A stretch of DNA of 64,000 bases, from the NCBI GenBank assembly GCA_002838945.1, contig PGXB01000016.1:1-64000 (forward strand), read 5' to 3'. The notes under the pieces are model-generated. The model made no database searches, was not told where the DNA came from, and was given only the letters and a program-made list of their open reading frames with translations. Source of the stretch: a candidate division Zixibacteria bacterium HGW-Zixibacteria-1. Its GTDB lineage: Bacteria; Zixibacteria; MSB-5A5; GN15; PGXB01. Positions 25,722 to 33,248 of the stretch are shown here, piece by piece (position 1 is the stretch's first letter; every line of letters starts with the position of its first letter). Both the position numbers and the translations under genes were made by a program.

Positions 25722-26307
25722 AAAGGCCGGTAACTGGGGAATTATGGGCGGGATCTTCGATCCCATCCACAATGCCCATCTTCTCCTGGCCGAGTCGGCT
25801 GCCGCCGCGTATGACCTTACCGGCGTTCTTTTCGTGGTAAGTTACAATCCGCCGCATCGCGATCAAAAACCGGTCGCTTCATTCGAAATCCGTCTTAAAA
25901 TGGTCGAGGAGACGATCAAAGACAATAATGTGTTTGTTGTCTCGGATATGGAAAAAGATTTTGACCGGCCGGCCTATACGGTCAATATAATCGATGCCCT
26001 GAAAATCGAATATCTCGATATAAAATGGCATTTAATTCTCGGCGCCGATAATATCGCCACTTTTGACACTTGGTACAGGCCGGATGAACTTGTTAAAAAA
26101 GTCAAAATAATCGTAGCCGGACGACCCGGCTATGAGAGCCTGGAACGACAATCGAAATGGCTGGATAAAGTGGAACGATTTGAAATGCCGCTGATGGATA
26201 TTTCCTCGACCATGATCCGCAGGAGGGTCCGAGAAGGGCGGTCGATCCGTTACCTGGTTCCGGAAAATGCCAGGCAGACAATTATTCGGGAGGGGCTGTA
26301 TAGATGA
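25702..26307 (+). CDS. nadD: Nicotinate-nucleotide adenylyltransferase
   Basis: NadD transfers AMP from ATP to nicotinate mononucleotide in NAD synthesis. The nucleotidyltransferase signature GGIFDPIHNAH sits at residues 16-26, and the C-terminal ISSTMIRRRV is the second ATP-binding motif. The open frame extends 64 codons upstream through bamD, but that part is unlike any NadD and is an out-of-frame reading of bamD, so the ATG at 25702 is chosen (201 residues; a later ATG at 25744 would also keep the motif). It overlaps bamD by 20 bases and polA by four. Confidence 0.93.
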   Translation: MFRTNLEKAGNWGIMGGIFDPIHNAHLLLAESAAAAYDLTGVLFVVSYNPPHRDQKPVASFEIRLKMVEETIKDNNVFVVSDMEKDFDRPAYTVNIIDALKIEYLDIKWHLILGADNIATFDTWYRPDELVKKVKIIVAGRPGYESLERQSKWLDKVERFEMPLMDISSTMIRRRVREGRSIRYLVPENARQTIIREGLYR

Positions 26308-29036
26308 ACGGTAAGACGCTTTATCTGGTCGATGGTTCGGCAATATTCTATCGTGCGTATTTTGCTTTTATCAGAAATCCGCTGATAAATTCGAAGGGTG
26401 AAGATACATCGGCCACATTCGGCTTTGTTAACTCGATATTGAAAGTCATCCGGGAGGAAAACCCTGACTACCTGGCGGTCATATTTGATACCAAGGCTCC
26501 GACCTTCCGGCATAAGATGTCGCCCGAATATAAATCGACCCGGGCCAAGATGCCGGAAGAACTGATTATGCAATTGCCGCGAATCAAAGAGGCCACCGAG
26601 GCGCTCGAACTGCCGGCATTTGAAATGGAAGGCTTCGAGGCAGACGATATTATCGGAACTCTGGCCAAAGCGGGCGAAAAGAAGGGCATGGATGTCTGGA
26701 TCGTTACCGGCGATAAAGATATGTTTCAACTGGTCACCGATAAGGTGAAAATATACAACCCGCAGAAGGGATCAACACCGCCCGAGAAACTGGACAAAAA
26801 AGGTGTTGAAGACAAGTTCGGGGTCCCTCCGGAATTGGTTATTGATACCCTGTCTCTTATGGGTGATGCTTCGGATAATGTTAAAGGTGTTCCGGGAATC
26901 GGCCCCAAAACGGCTCGGTTGCTGCTCAAGGAATTCGGCAGCCTCGATGCTATTCTGGAAAATCCGGAAAAAATCAAGGCCAAAGGGGTCCGCACCAAGA
27001 TAATGGAAAATATCGAGAGCGCCCGCCTGGCCAGAAAATTGGTTACGATCGACATATCGGTTCCGGTCGAATTTTCGCTGAAAGATATGAGAAGGGGAAA
27101 AATCGACTTCGACAAGGCCAAGAAATTTTTCCTCGAGATGGAATTCAACCGCCTGCTTGAAGAACTGGCCAAATTGACCGGGCGCCTCGATCTCATGCTG
27201 GATCTTGATGACAAGGAAAAAGTAATGGGCGGTTCAAAGGCCGATTATATCTGCCTGGAGGATATTGAAGCGCTGGAGAAATTGATCGGGGCGCTTTCCT
27301 CAAAAAAAGAAGTGGCGGTTGATACCGAGACAACTTCGCTGAATGCCCTTGAAGCTGATCTGGTGGGTGTTTCGCTTTGCGCTGAAGCCGGCAAAGCTTA
27401 TTATATTCCAATCGGTCATGAAGACAAAAAACGCAATCTTCCGCGGGAGAAGGCGCTTAAATTGTTATCCAAATTACTGGCCGACCGTAAGGTTCAAAAA
27501 TTCGGGCAGAATATAAAATATGATCTGGAAGTACTGCACCGGGCCGGCCTGGATATCGACCCTGTTTCTTTTGATACCATGCTGGGATCATATGTAATCA
27601 ATCCATCGGGCCGCCAGAATGGTCTCAATGCACTGGCCCTGGAGCATTTCAATTACAGTATGCAGCCGATTACCGATCTGATCGGATCGGGCAAAAAACA
27701 GATTTCGTTTGCCAAGGTTGATGTCGATAAAGCGGCCTGGTATGCCGCCGAAGATGCCGATTATACGTACCGGTTGCGCGGTGTTCTGGCGCCGAAAATC
27801 GATGAGTTGAAACTGCACAATCTTTATTACAATATCGAAATGCCCCTGATAAAAGTGCTGGCCTCGATGGAAGAGGCCGGCGTCAGGGTCGATCCGGAGT
27901 ACCTGGCCGATTTTTCACTGGAACTGGAGAAGCAGCTTGATAAACTGACAGGGGAGATTTATATCGAAGCCGGGATGGAGTTTAACATCAATTCCACACA
28001 GCAGTTGTCGCATATTCTATTCGAGAAGCTGAATCTTCCCACCAAGGGAAAAACGGCCAAGAAAACCGGTTTTTCGACCGATGTTCGCGTTCTTGAGGAG
28101 TTGGCCGGAATTCACAAGCTCCCGCGTCTGATTCTTGAATACCGGCAGCTTGGAAAGCTGAAAAGCACTTATGTTGATGCTATTCCGGCCCTGATAAATC
28201 CTGAAACCGGCCGGGTTCATACCTCGTTTAACCAGACCATTGCCGCTACCGGCAGGCTTTCATCGACTGATCCCAATCTTCAGAATATCCCGGTGCGAAC
28301 CGAAATCGGCCGCAGAATAAGAAGGGCCTTTCTGCCGCGCGACGAAAATTACCGGCTGCTGGTGGCCGATTATTCACAGATCGAGCTGCGGATACTTGCA
28401 CATTTTTCCGACGATAAGACGCTGATCCAGGCTTTCAAGAACAATGAGGACATTCATGCCCGAACAGCTGCCGAGGTGTATGGTGTCGATATGAAGAAAG
28501 TGACACCGGAGATGCGGCGCGCCGCCAAAACCGCCAATTTTGCGGTCATTTATGGGGTCAGCGCCTATGGGCTTTCGATGCAGTCGGAACTGGATGTGGC
28601 TCAATCCAAAGAATTTATTGAGACCTATTTTTCACGCTATCCCGGAATCAAAAAATATATGGAAGAAACCAAACAATTTGCGCGGGATAATGGATATGTG
28701 ACGACGTTATTCAATCGAATCAGGTATCTGCCCGAAATTAACGCCAAAAATTTCCAGGTGCGCCAGTTTGCCGAAAGGACCGCCATAAACACGCCGATAC
28801 AGGGCACCGCCGCCGACATGATTAAATTGGCCATGATTGATATTTATGGAAAAATATCCGGGATGAAATCGAAGATGATTCTGCAGGTGCATGATGAATT
28901 GATTTTCGACGCACACAAAGACGAGATAGATAAGTTGCGAAATATTGTAAGAGACGGCATGGAAAAAGCGGTTAGCTTAAAGGTCCCGATTGTGGCCGAT
29001 ATGGGGGTCGGCGACAACTGGCTGGAAGCGAAATAG
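26304..29036 (+). CDS. polA: DNA polymerase I
   Basis: PolA fills gaps and removes RNA primers. The 910-residue protein has all three activities in order. The 5'-3' exonuclease (about 1-290) includes GVPGIGPKTARLLL. The 3'-5' exonuclease has intact motifs: DTE at 340-342, NIKYD and YAAEDADYTY. The polymerase has motif A with D689 (VADYSQIELR), motif B RRAAKTANFAVIYG and motif C VHDE with D864 and E865. Proofreading therefore looks functional, unlike in some PolA lineages. The start overlaps the nadD stop (ATGA), and coaE follows after three bases. Confidence 0.97.
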   Translation: MNGKTLYLVDGSAIFYRAYFAFIRNPLINSKGEDTSATFGFVNSILKVIREENPDYLAVIFDTKAPTFRHKMSPEYKSTRAKMPEELIMQLPRIKEATEALELPAFEMEGFEADDIIGTLAKAGEKKGMDVWIVTGDKDMFQLVTDKVKIYNPQKGSTPPEKLDKKGVEDKFGVPPELVIDTLSLMGDASDNVKGVPGIGPKTARLLLKEFGSLDAILENPEKIKAKGVRTKIMENIESARLARKLVTIDISVPVEFSLKDMRRGKIDFDKAKKFFLEMEFNRLLEELAKLTGRLDLMLDLDDKEKVMGGSKADYICLEDIEALEKLIGALSSKKEVAVDTETTSLNALEADLVGVSLCAEAGKAYYIPIGHEDKKRNLPREKALKLLSKLLADRKVQKFGQNIKYDLEVLHRAGLDIDPVSFDTMLGSYVINPSGRQNGLNALALEHFNYSMQPITDLIGSGKKQISFAKVDVDKAAWYAAEDADYTYRLRGVLAPKIDELKLHNLYYNIEMPLIKVLASMEEAGVRVDPEYLADFSLELEKQLDKLTGEIYIEAGMEFNINSTQQLSHILFEKLNLPTKGKTAKKTGFSTDVRVLEELAGIHKLPRLILEYRQLGKLKSTYVDAIPALINPETGRVHTSFNQTIAATGRLSSTDPNLQNIPVRTEIGRRIRRAFLPRDENYRLLVADYSQIELRILAHFSDDKTLIQAFKNNEDIHARTAAEVYGVDMKKVTPEMRRAAKTANFAVIYGVSAYGLSMQSELDVAQSKEFIETYFSRYPGIKKYMEETKQFARDNGYVTTLFNRIRYLPEINAKNFQVRQFAERTAINTPIQGTAADMIKLAMIDIYGKISGMKSKMILQVHDELIFDAHKDEIDKLRNIVRDGMEKAVSLKVPIVADMGVGDNWLEAK

Positions 29037-29039
29037 GGA

Positions 29040-29639
29040 ATGCTGATAGGTATCACCGGACAAATCGGGTCAGGGAAGACCGAAGCGGCGAAGATTTTCG
29101 CCAAATACGGAGCCTATGTCATATCGGCCGACAAGATAGGCCGGGATGTGGTCGAAAACAGCCCTGTCGTTCTGAAAAAGCTTATCAGGGCATTTGGGCA
29201 AGAAATACTGACTCCTTCCGGTAAATTAAGAAGAAAATACCTGGCTCGTCTGGCCTTTGCCGACAGCAACCATAAGGATAAGCTCAATCGTATCGTCCAT
29301 CCGGTTCTCCTGAAGGAACTTGGACGTCAAAGCAGGGCAGCTCTTAAGAAGTATAAAATTGTCATAATTGATGCGGCCCTGCTGCTGGATTGGGGTTGGG
29401 ATAAAATGGTTGACTTGACTATTGTCGTTCATTCCACGGACAGGGCCAAAATTTCCCGTCTGGTAGAAAAAGGATATACCATGGAGGAGGCAAAAATGCG
29501 GCTGCGTTCGCAGTTGAAATTGGCCGAATTCAGGGCTCGTGCCGACATAATAATACAAAACAATAAATCTCTTAGTTCTCTTGAACTTAGAATAAAGAAA
29601 ATCCTTCAAAATGTCATCCCGAAAAGGGTTGACTGTTGA
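29040..29639 (+). CDS. coaE: Dephospho-CoA kinase
   Basis: CoaE phosphorylates dephospho-CoA in the last step of coenzyme A synthesis. The 199-residue protein has the P-loop GQIGSGKT at 7-14, the substrate lid and DxxGR-like SADKIGRDVV, and IDAALLLDWGWDKMVDLTIVV, all in the expected positions. The close polA-coaE pairing is common in bacteria. It begins three bases after the polA stop. Confidence 0.95.
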   Translation: MLIGITGQIGSGKTEAAKIFAKYGAYVISADKIGRDVVENSPVVLKKLIRAFGQEILTPSGKLRRKYLARLAFADSNHKDKLNRIVHPVLLKELGRQSRAALKKYKIVIIDAALLLDWGWDKMVDLTIVVHSTDRAKISRLVEKGYTMEEAKMRLRSQLKLAEFRARADIIIQNNKSLSSLELRIKKILQNVIPKRVDC

Positions 29640-29706
29640 ATCTCAAACTGATATATTCCCCGAAGAAGTAAGTTACGAAATTCACAAAGTACGAGTTGGA
29701 GGTAAA

Positions 29707-31716
29707 ATGCCGCTTATAGACTCAAAATCCGGCAGTATTATCAAAGAATACTCGATAGATGAGTTGAAGAAAATGGCCAATCGCATGCGCGGATTGGATA
29801 TGATTTCATTATGTTCGGCCAAATCCGGGCATTCGGGCGGGACACTCTCGATGATGGACATCCTCGCTGTTCTGTATTTGAAAATCGCCCGGCATGATCC
29901 GAAAAATCCATCATGGATCGGCCGCGACCGCATCATCTGGTCGGCCGGTCACAAGGCTCCGGCCCTGTATGTTTCTCTGGCGGTTTCGGGATATTTCGCC
30001 GAAACGGAACTGGCTAAGTTGAGAATGCTCGGCTCCCCTTTGCAGGGGCATCCGCATCACAAAGATTTACCCGGCGTGGAGATTTCATCGGGATCTCTCG
30101 GTCAGGGGATGTCGGTTGGTGTCGGAATTGCCCTGGCCGCCAGGCTGAATAAAAGCGACCATCGTGTCTTTACCATAACATCGGACGGCGAGCATCAGGA
30201 AGGTTCGATATGGGAAGCGGCGATGGAAGCGGGAAACTTCAAGCTCAATAATTTCATAAATATCCTTGATCTCAATCGCCTGCAAATAGACGGTTATACC
30301 AAGGATGTACAATGTCTGGACCCGATTGCGGACAAGTATCGCGCCTTCAACTGGAACGTCATTGAAGTTGACGGCCATGATATTCCGGCGCTTGTAAAGG
30401 CTTTTGAAGCTGCCTGTAATTCAAAGGATAAACCGACGTTGATACTGGCGCACACGATCAAGGGCAAAGGGGTCAGCTTTATGGAAGATGTGGCCGGCTG
30501 GCACGGCAAGCCGCCGAATCAGGAAGAAATGAAGAAGGCCCTGGCCGAGCTGGGATTATCGGATGCCTTCGATATCGATAAATTCTTCAAAGTCGGCAGT
30601 GATCACCAGGCCGAAGTTGAGAAACGTCTTGAGGCGAAACTGCCCAAATTCTCCAATAATTTCTGGTGGAACAAGCAGCCCAATATGAAAACCGAAATGG
30701 ATCCGACCCGTAAAGGTCTGGGCCGGGCTCTTGATCAATATGGTGATGATGAGCGCATCGTCTGCATCGGGGCCGATATTTCCGATTCAATCACGATCTC
30801 CGATTTTTACAAAAATCATCCGGAAAGAAAAAATCGCTGGATTTCTGTCGGTGTCGCCGAGCAGGGCGGGACAACCGTTGCGGCCGGGCTGGCCAAAGAA
30901 GGGAAGATTCCGGTTTTTGGCACCTATGGCGTCTTCTCATCGGCCCGAAATTTGGATCAATTGCGTGTCTCAGTTTGCTATGCCGACTTTAATGTCCTTA
31001 TTGTCGGCGCCCATGGTGGTGTTTCGGTTGGTCCGGACGGAGCGACCCATCAGGAACTGGAAGCCCTTTTCCAGATGTGCGGTCTGCCCAATATGCGCGT
31101 GGGAGTACCGATTGATTCCGTGGAGACGAAGAAAATGACGCATGCCATGCTTTTCGATATTGTCGGTCCGAAATACATCCGGTTCGCCCGCGAGGCCACG
31201 CCGATTGTCTCGGATGATAAGACGCCATTTAAATTCGGGGTGGCCAATATTTATCGTTTCCGCGGCGAGAAAGAGATGTTCAAGGACGCCTTTGATATCA
31301 AACTTTCAACCGATTATGTCAATGAAAATGAGGACCTGACGATTATATCATGCGGTCCCGAAGCGGCCGAATCGCTGCGGGCCGCCTGGATTCTTAAGAA
31401 GGACTATAATATCGAGACCCGCGTCATCAATATGCACACCGTCAAGCCGCTGGATAAAGAAGCCATCGTGAAAGCCGCCCGTGAAACCGGGGCAATCATT
31501 ACTGCCGAGGAACATCAAATCGGGGGGCTGGGCAATCTGGTGGCCGCGGCTGTCCTGGATGGAGCTTCATCAGACGGGAAATTGCTGCCGTTCGGTATGG
31601 TCGGCGTGAAGGATCGCTTTGGTGAATCGGGTATGCCGTGGCAGTTGATTAAGGAATTCGAAGTTGCCGCGGAGCATATCGCCGATAAGGCCAGGAAACT
31701 TTTGAACCTGGGTTAA
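29707..31716 (+). CDS. tkt: Transketolase
   Basis: Transketolase moves two-carbon units between sugar phosphates in the pentose phosphate pathway, using thiamine diphosphate. The protein is a single chain of 669 residues. The cofactor site is SDGEHQEGSIWEAAMEAG followed by the asparagine of LDLNRLQIDG. The pyrimidine domain has the catalytic glutamate region WISVGVAEQGG, and a C-terminal regulatory domain completes it. The frame is open from 29611 inside coaE, but the ATG at 29707 has GGAGGT at 29698-29703 and starts the homologous region. The aspartate-aminotransferase-like gene follows after 34 bases. Confidence 0.94.
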   Translation: MPLIDSKSGSIIKEYSIDELKKMANRMRGLDMISLCSAKSGHSGGTLSMMDILAVLYLKIARHDPKNPSWIGRDRIIWSAGHKAPALYVSLAVSGYFAETELAKLRMLGSPLQGHPHHKDLPGVEISSGSLGQGMSVGVGIALAARLNKSDHRVFTITSDGEHQEGSIWEAAMEAGNFKLNNFINILDLNRLQIDGYTKDVQCLDPIADKYRAFNWNVIEVDGHDIPALVKAFEAACNSKDKPTLILAHTIKGKGVSFMEDVAGWHGKPPNQEEMKKALAELGLSDAFDIDKFFKVGSDHQAEVEKRLEAKLPKFSNNFWWNKQPNMKTEMDPTRKGLGRALDQYGDDERIVCIGADISDSITISDFYKNHPERKNRWISVGVAEQGGTTVAAGLAKEGKIPVFGTYGVFSSARNLDQLRVSVCYADFNVLIVGAHGGVSVGPDGATHQELEALFQMCGLPNMRVGVPIDSVETKKMTHAMLFDIVGPKYIRFAREATPIVSDDKTPFKFGVANIYRFRGEKEMFKDAFDIKLSTDYVNENEDLTIISCGPEAAESLRAAWILKKDYNIETRVINMHTVKPLDKEAIVKAARETGAIITAEEHQIGGLGNLVAAAVLDGASSDGKLLPFGMVGVKDRFGESGMPWQLIKEFEVAAEHIADKARKLLNLG

Positions 31717-31750
31717 GTTGGAAATATTAAGACAGATATAGGAGTATGGG

Positions 31751-32917
31751 ATGAAGTTCGCAGAACGCATGAAGCGGCTTGGAACCGAGACGGCTTTTGA
31801 AGTTCTGGTCAGAGCCAAACAGCTCGAAGCCAAGGGTAAGGATGTAGTGCATCTTGAAATCGGTGAGCCCGATTTCGCTACGCCCCGGTATATTACCGAT
31901 GCCGCGATCAAGGCTCTGAATGATGGATACACCCATTATAACCCGGCCCCGGGTTATCCGGAAGTTCGCAAAATCATCTCCGACGAGATCAATCGAACCC
32001 GCGGAATTAAGACGAAACCGGAGCAGGTGGTTATCACCCCCGGCGGCAAGCCGATAATGTTTTTTGTTATTTATGCACTGGTTGATGCCGGCGATGAAGT
32101 CATTTACCCCAATCCCGGGTTCCCCATTTATGAATCGCTGATAAATTTCGTCAATGCCAAACCGGTGCCGATTCCGCTCCGGGAGGAAAATGATTTCAGG
32201 CTGGATGTCAAAGAACTTAAGTCGCTGGTGACTCCAAAAACGAAATTGATGATTATCAATTCGCCCCAGAATCCGACCGGCGGCGTCTTGACGCATGACG
32301 ATCTCGAGGAAATTGTCCGTATCGCCGTGGAAAATGATATCTGGATTCTCTCGGACGAGATTTACTCCCGCATCATTTATGAGGCCAGATTTGAATCTTT
32401 GACGCAATTTCCGGGCGCGCAGGAACGTACGGTCATCCTGGACGGCATGTCCAAAACGTATGCCATGACCGGCTGGCGCCTGGGATACGGTGTCATGAAT
32501 GAAGCGCTGGCGGCCGCGGTGGCCCGCCTGCAGACAAACTGCACGTCGTGTACGGCGGCCTTTTCGCAAATCGCCATGGGCGCCGCGATCACCGGCCCTC
32601 AGGGAGAATCCGAGAAAATGGTGGCGGAATTCAAGAAACGGCGCGATGTCATCGTGGATGGTCTTAATGGCATAGATGGTATCACCTGCAGGAGACCTCT
32701 TGGTGCATTCTATGTTTTTCCCAATATCAAGGCGCTGGGGAAAACTTCGAAGCAGATGGAGGAGTTGCTTCTTGAAGAATATGGCGTCGCGGCTCTGGCG
32801 GGGACATCATTCGGGAAGTACGGCGAAGGGTATCTTCGTTTTTCCTACGCGAATTCGGTCGAAAACATCAAAAAAGCAATTGCGAGAGTGGCCGAAGCCG
32901 CGATGAAAATTGGCTGA
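31751..32917 (+). CDS. Class I aminotransferase, aspartate-aminotransferase-like
   Basis: The 388-residue enzyme is a fold-type I PLP aminotransferase of the AspC/alpha group found in thermophiles and many bacteria. It has HLEIGEPDFATP near the start, INSPQNPTGG, the cofactor lysine in DGMSKTYAMTGWRLGY, and the substrate-binding arginine in YLRFSYANS. Aspartate/glutamate-oxaloacetate exchange is the most likely reaction, but other amino acids are possible. A GGAG at 31741-31744 precedes the ATG at 31751. A terminator follows the gene. Confidence 0.9.
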   Translation: MKFAERMKRLGTETAFEVLVRAKQLEAKGKDVVHLEIGEPDFATPRYITDAAIKALNDGYTHYNPAPGYPEVRKIISDEINRTRGIKTKPEQVVITPGGKPIMFFVIYALVDAGDEVIYPNPGFPIYESLINFVNAKPVPIPLREENDFRLDVKELKSLVTPKTKLMIINSPQNPTGGVLTHDDLEEIVRIAVENDIWILSDEIYSRIIYEARFESLTQFPGAQERTVILDGMSKTYAMTGWRLGYGVMNEALAAAVARLQTNCTSCTAAFSQIAMGAAITGPQGESEKMVAEFKKRRDVIVDGLNGIDGITCRRPLGAFYVFPNIKALGKTSKQMEELLLEEYGVAALAGTSFGKYGEGYLRFSYANSVENIKKAIARVAEAAMKIG

Positions 32918-32941
32918 ACCGCTTAATTATTTATAAAATAT

Positions 32942-32986
32942 TCCGATTTTTATACTGGATGTGGAATAAAAAGTATAAAAATCGGA
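32942..32986 (+). terminator. Intrinsic terminator ending the core operon
   Basis: The 14-base arms at 32942-32955 (TCCGATTTTTATAC) and 32973-32986 pair perfectly around a 17-base loop, and a T-rich run follows to 32996. The stem is AT-rich. It ends the transcript before the TonB receptor promoter. Confidence 0.75.
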
Positions 32987-32997
32987 TTGTTTTTTTG

Positions 32998-33026
32998 TTG
33001 ACAATATTTTTGCTGAAATCTAACTT
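32998..33026 (+). promoter_or_regulatory. Candidate promoter for the TonB receptor operon
   Basis: TTGACA at 32998-33003 and TAACTT at 33021-33026 are 17 bases apart and lie directly behind the terminator. Transcription near 33033 would give a leader of about 215 bases. Confidence 0.55.
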
Positions 33027-33248
33027 ACTTGCGGCGTATATATTTACAGTGAAGAAGGCCTTTCAATACGGGCGCTTCAGGCTTTTTGTGGATAGTGATA
33101 AAGCTAAGATTTATTTGGAAAATATAATGTAAGCCTAAACATTATTATCGGATTAGCAGCACAAGGAGGTGAGAGGAAGAGAGAAAAAAACCTTTTCTGT
33201 TTTTCCCTGGGAAAATTCAATTTTTAAAACCAAAGGAGGTTATAGAAA
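33027..33248 (+). promoter_or_regulatory. Long 5' leader of the TonB receptor gene
   Basis: The 331 bases between 32917 and 33249 hold the terminator and promoter listed separately and then this leader. It contains a weak hairpin, AAGGCCT at 33055-33061 with AGGCTTT at 33079-33085, followed by a short T run, which could attenuate transcription. AAGGAGGTGAG at 33163-33173 is a perfect match to the 16S rRNA anti-Shine-Dalgarno region, yet no good start codon stands behind it. The true ribosome site AAAGGAGG is at 33232-33239. No known riboswitch such as a cobalamin element was recognised. Why the leader is so long is unclear. Confidence 0.35.

Noticed and set aside
29611-29706. N-terminal extension of transketolase into coaE
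   Set aside because: The good ribosome site GGAGGT and the start of homology both point to the ATG at 29707.
31727-32569. Long minus-strand open frame opposite the aspartate-aminotransferase-like gene
   Set aside because: It is a shadow of a well-supported gene and has an unlikely amino acid composition.
33049-33132. GTG-started 27-codon frame in the TonB receptor leader
   Set aside because: It has no ribosome site, and a frame of this length is likely by chance.
33027-33248. Cobalamin or other riboswitch before the TonB receptor
   Set aside because: No B12 box or other conserved riboswitch core was recognised in the leader.
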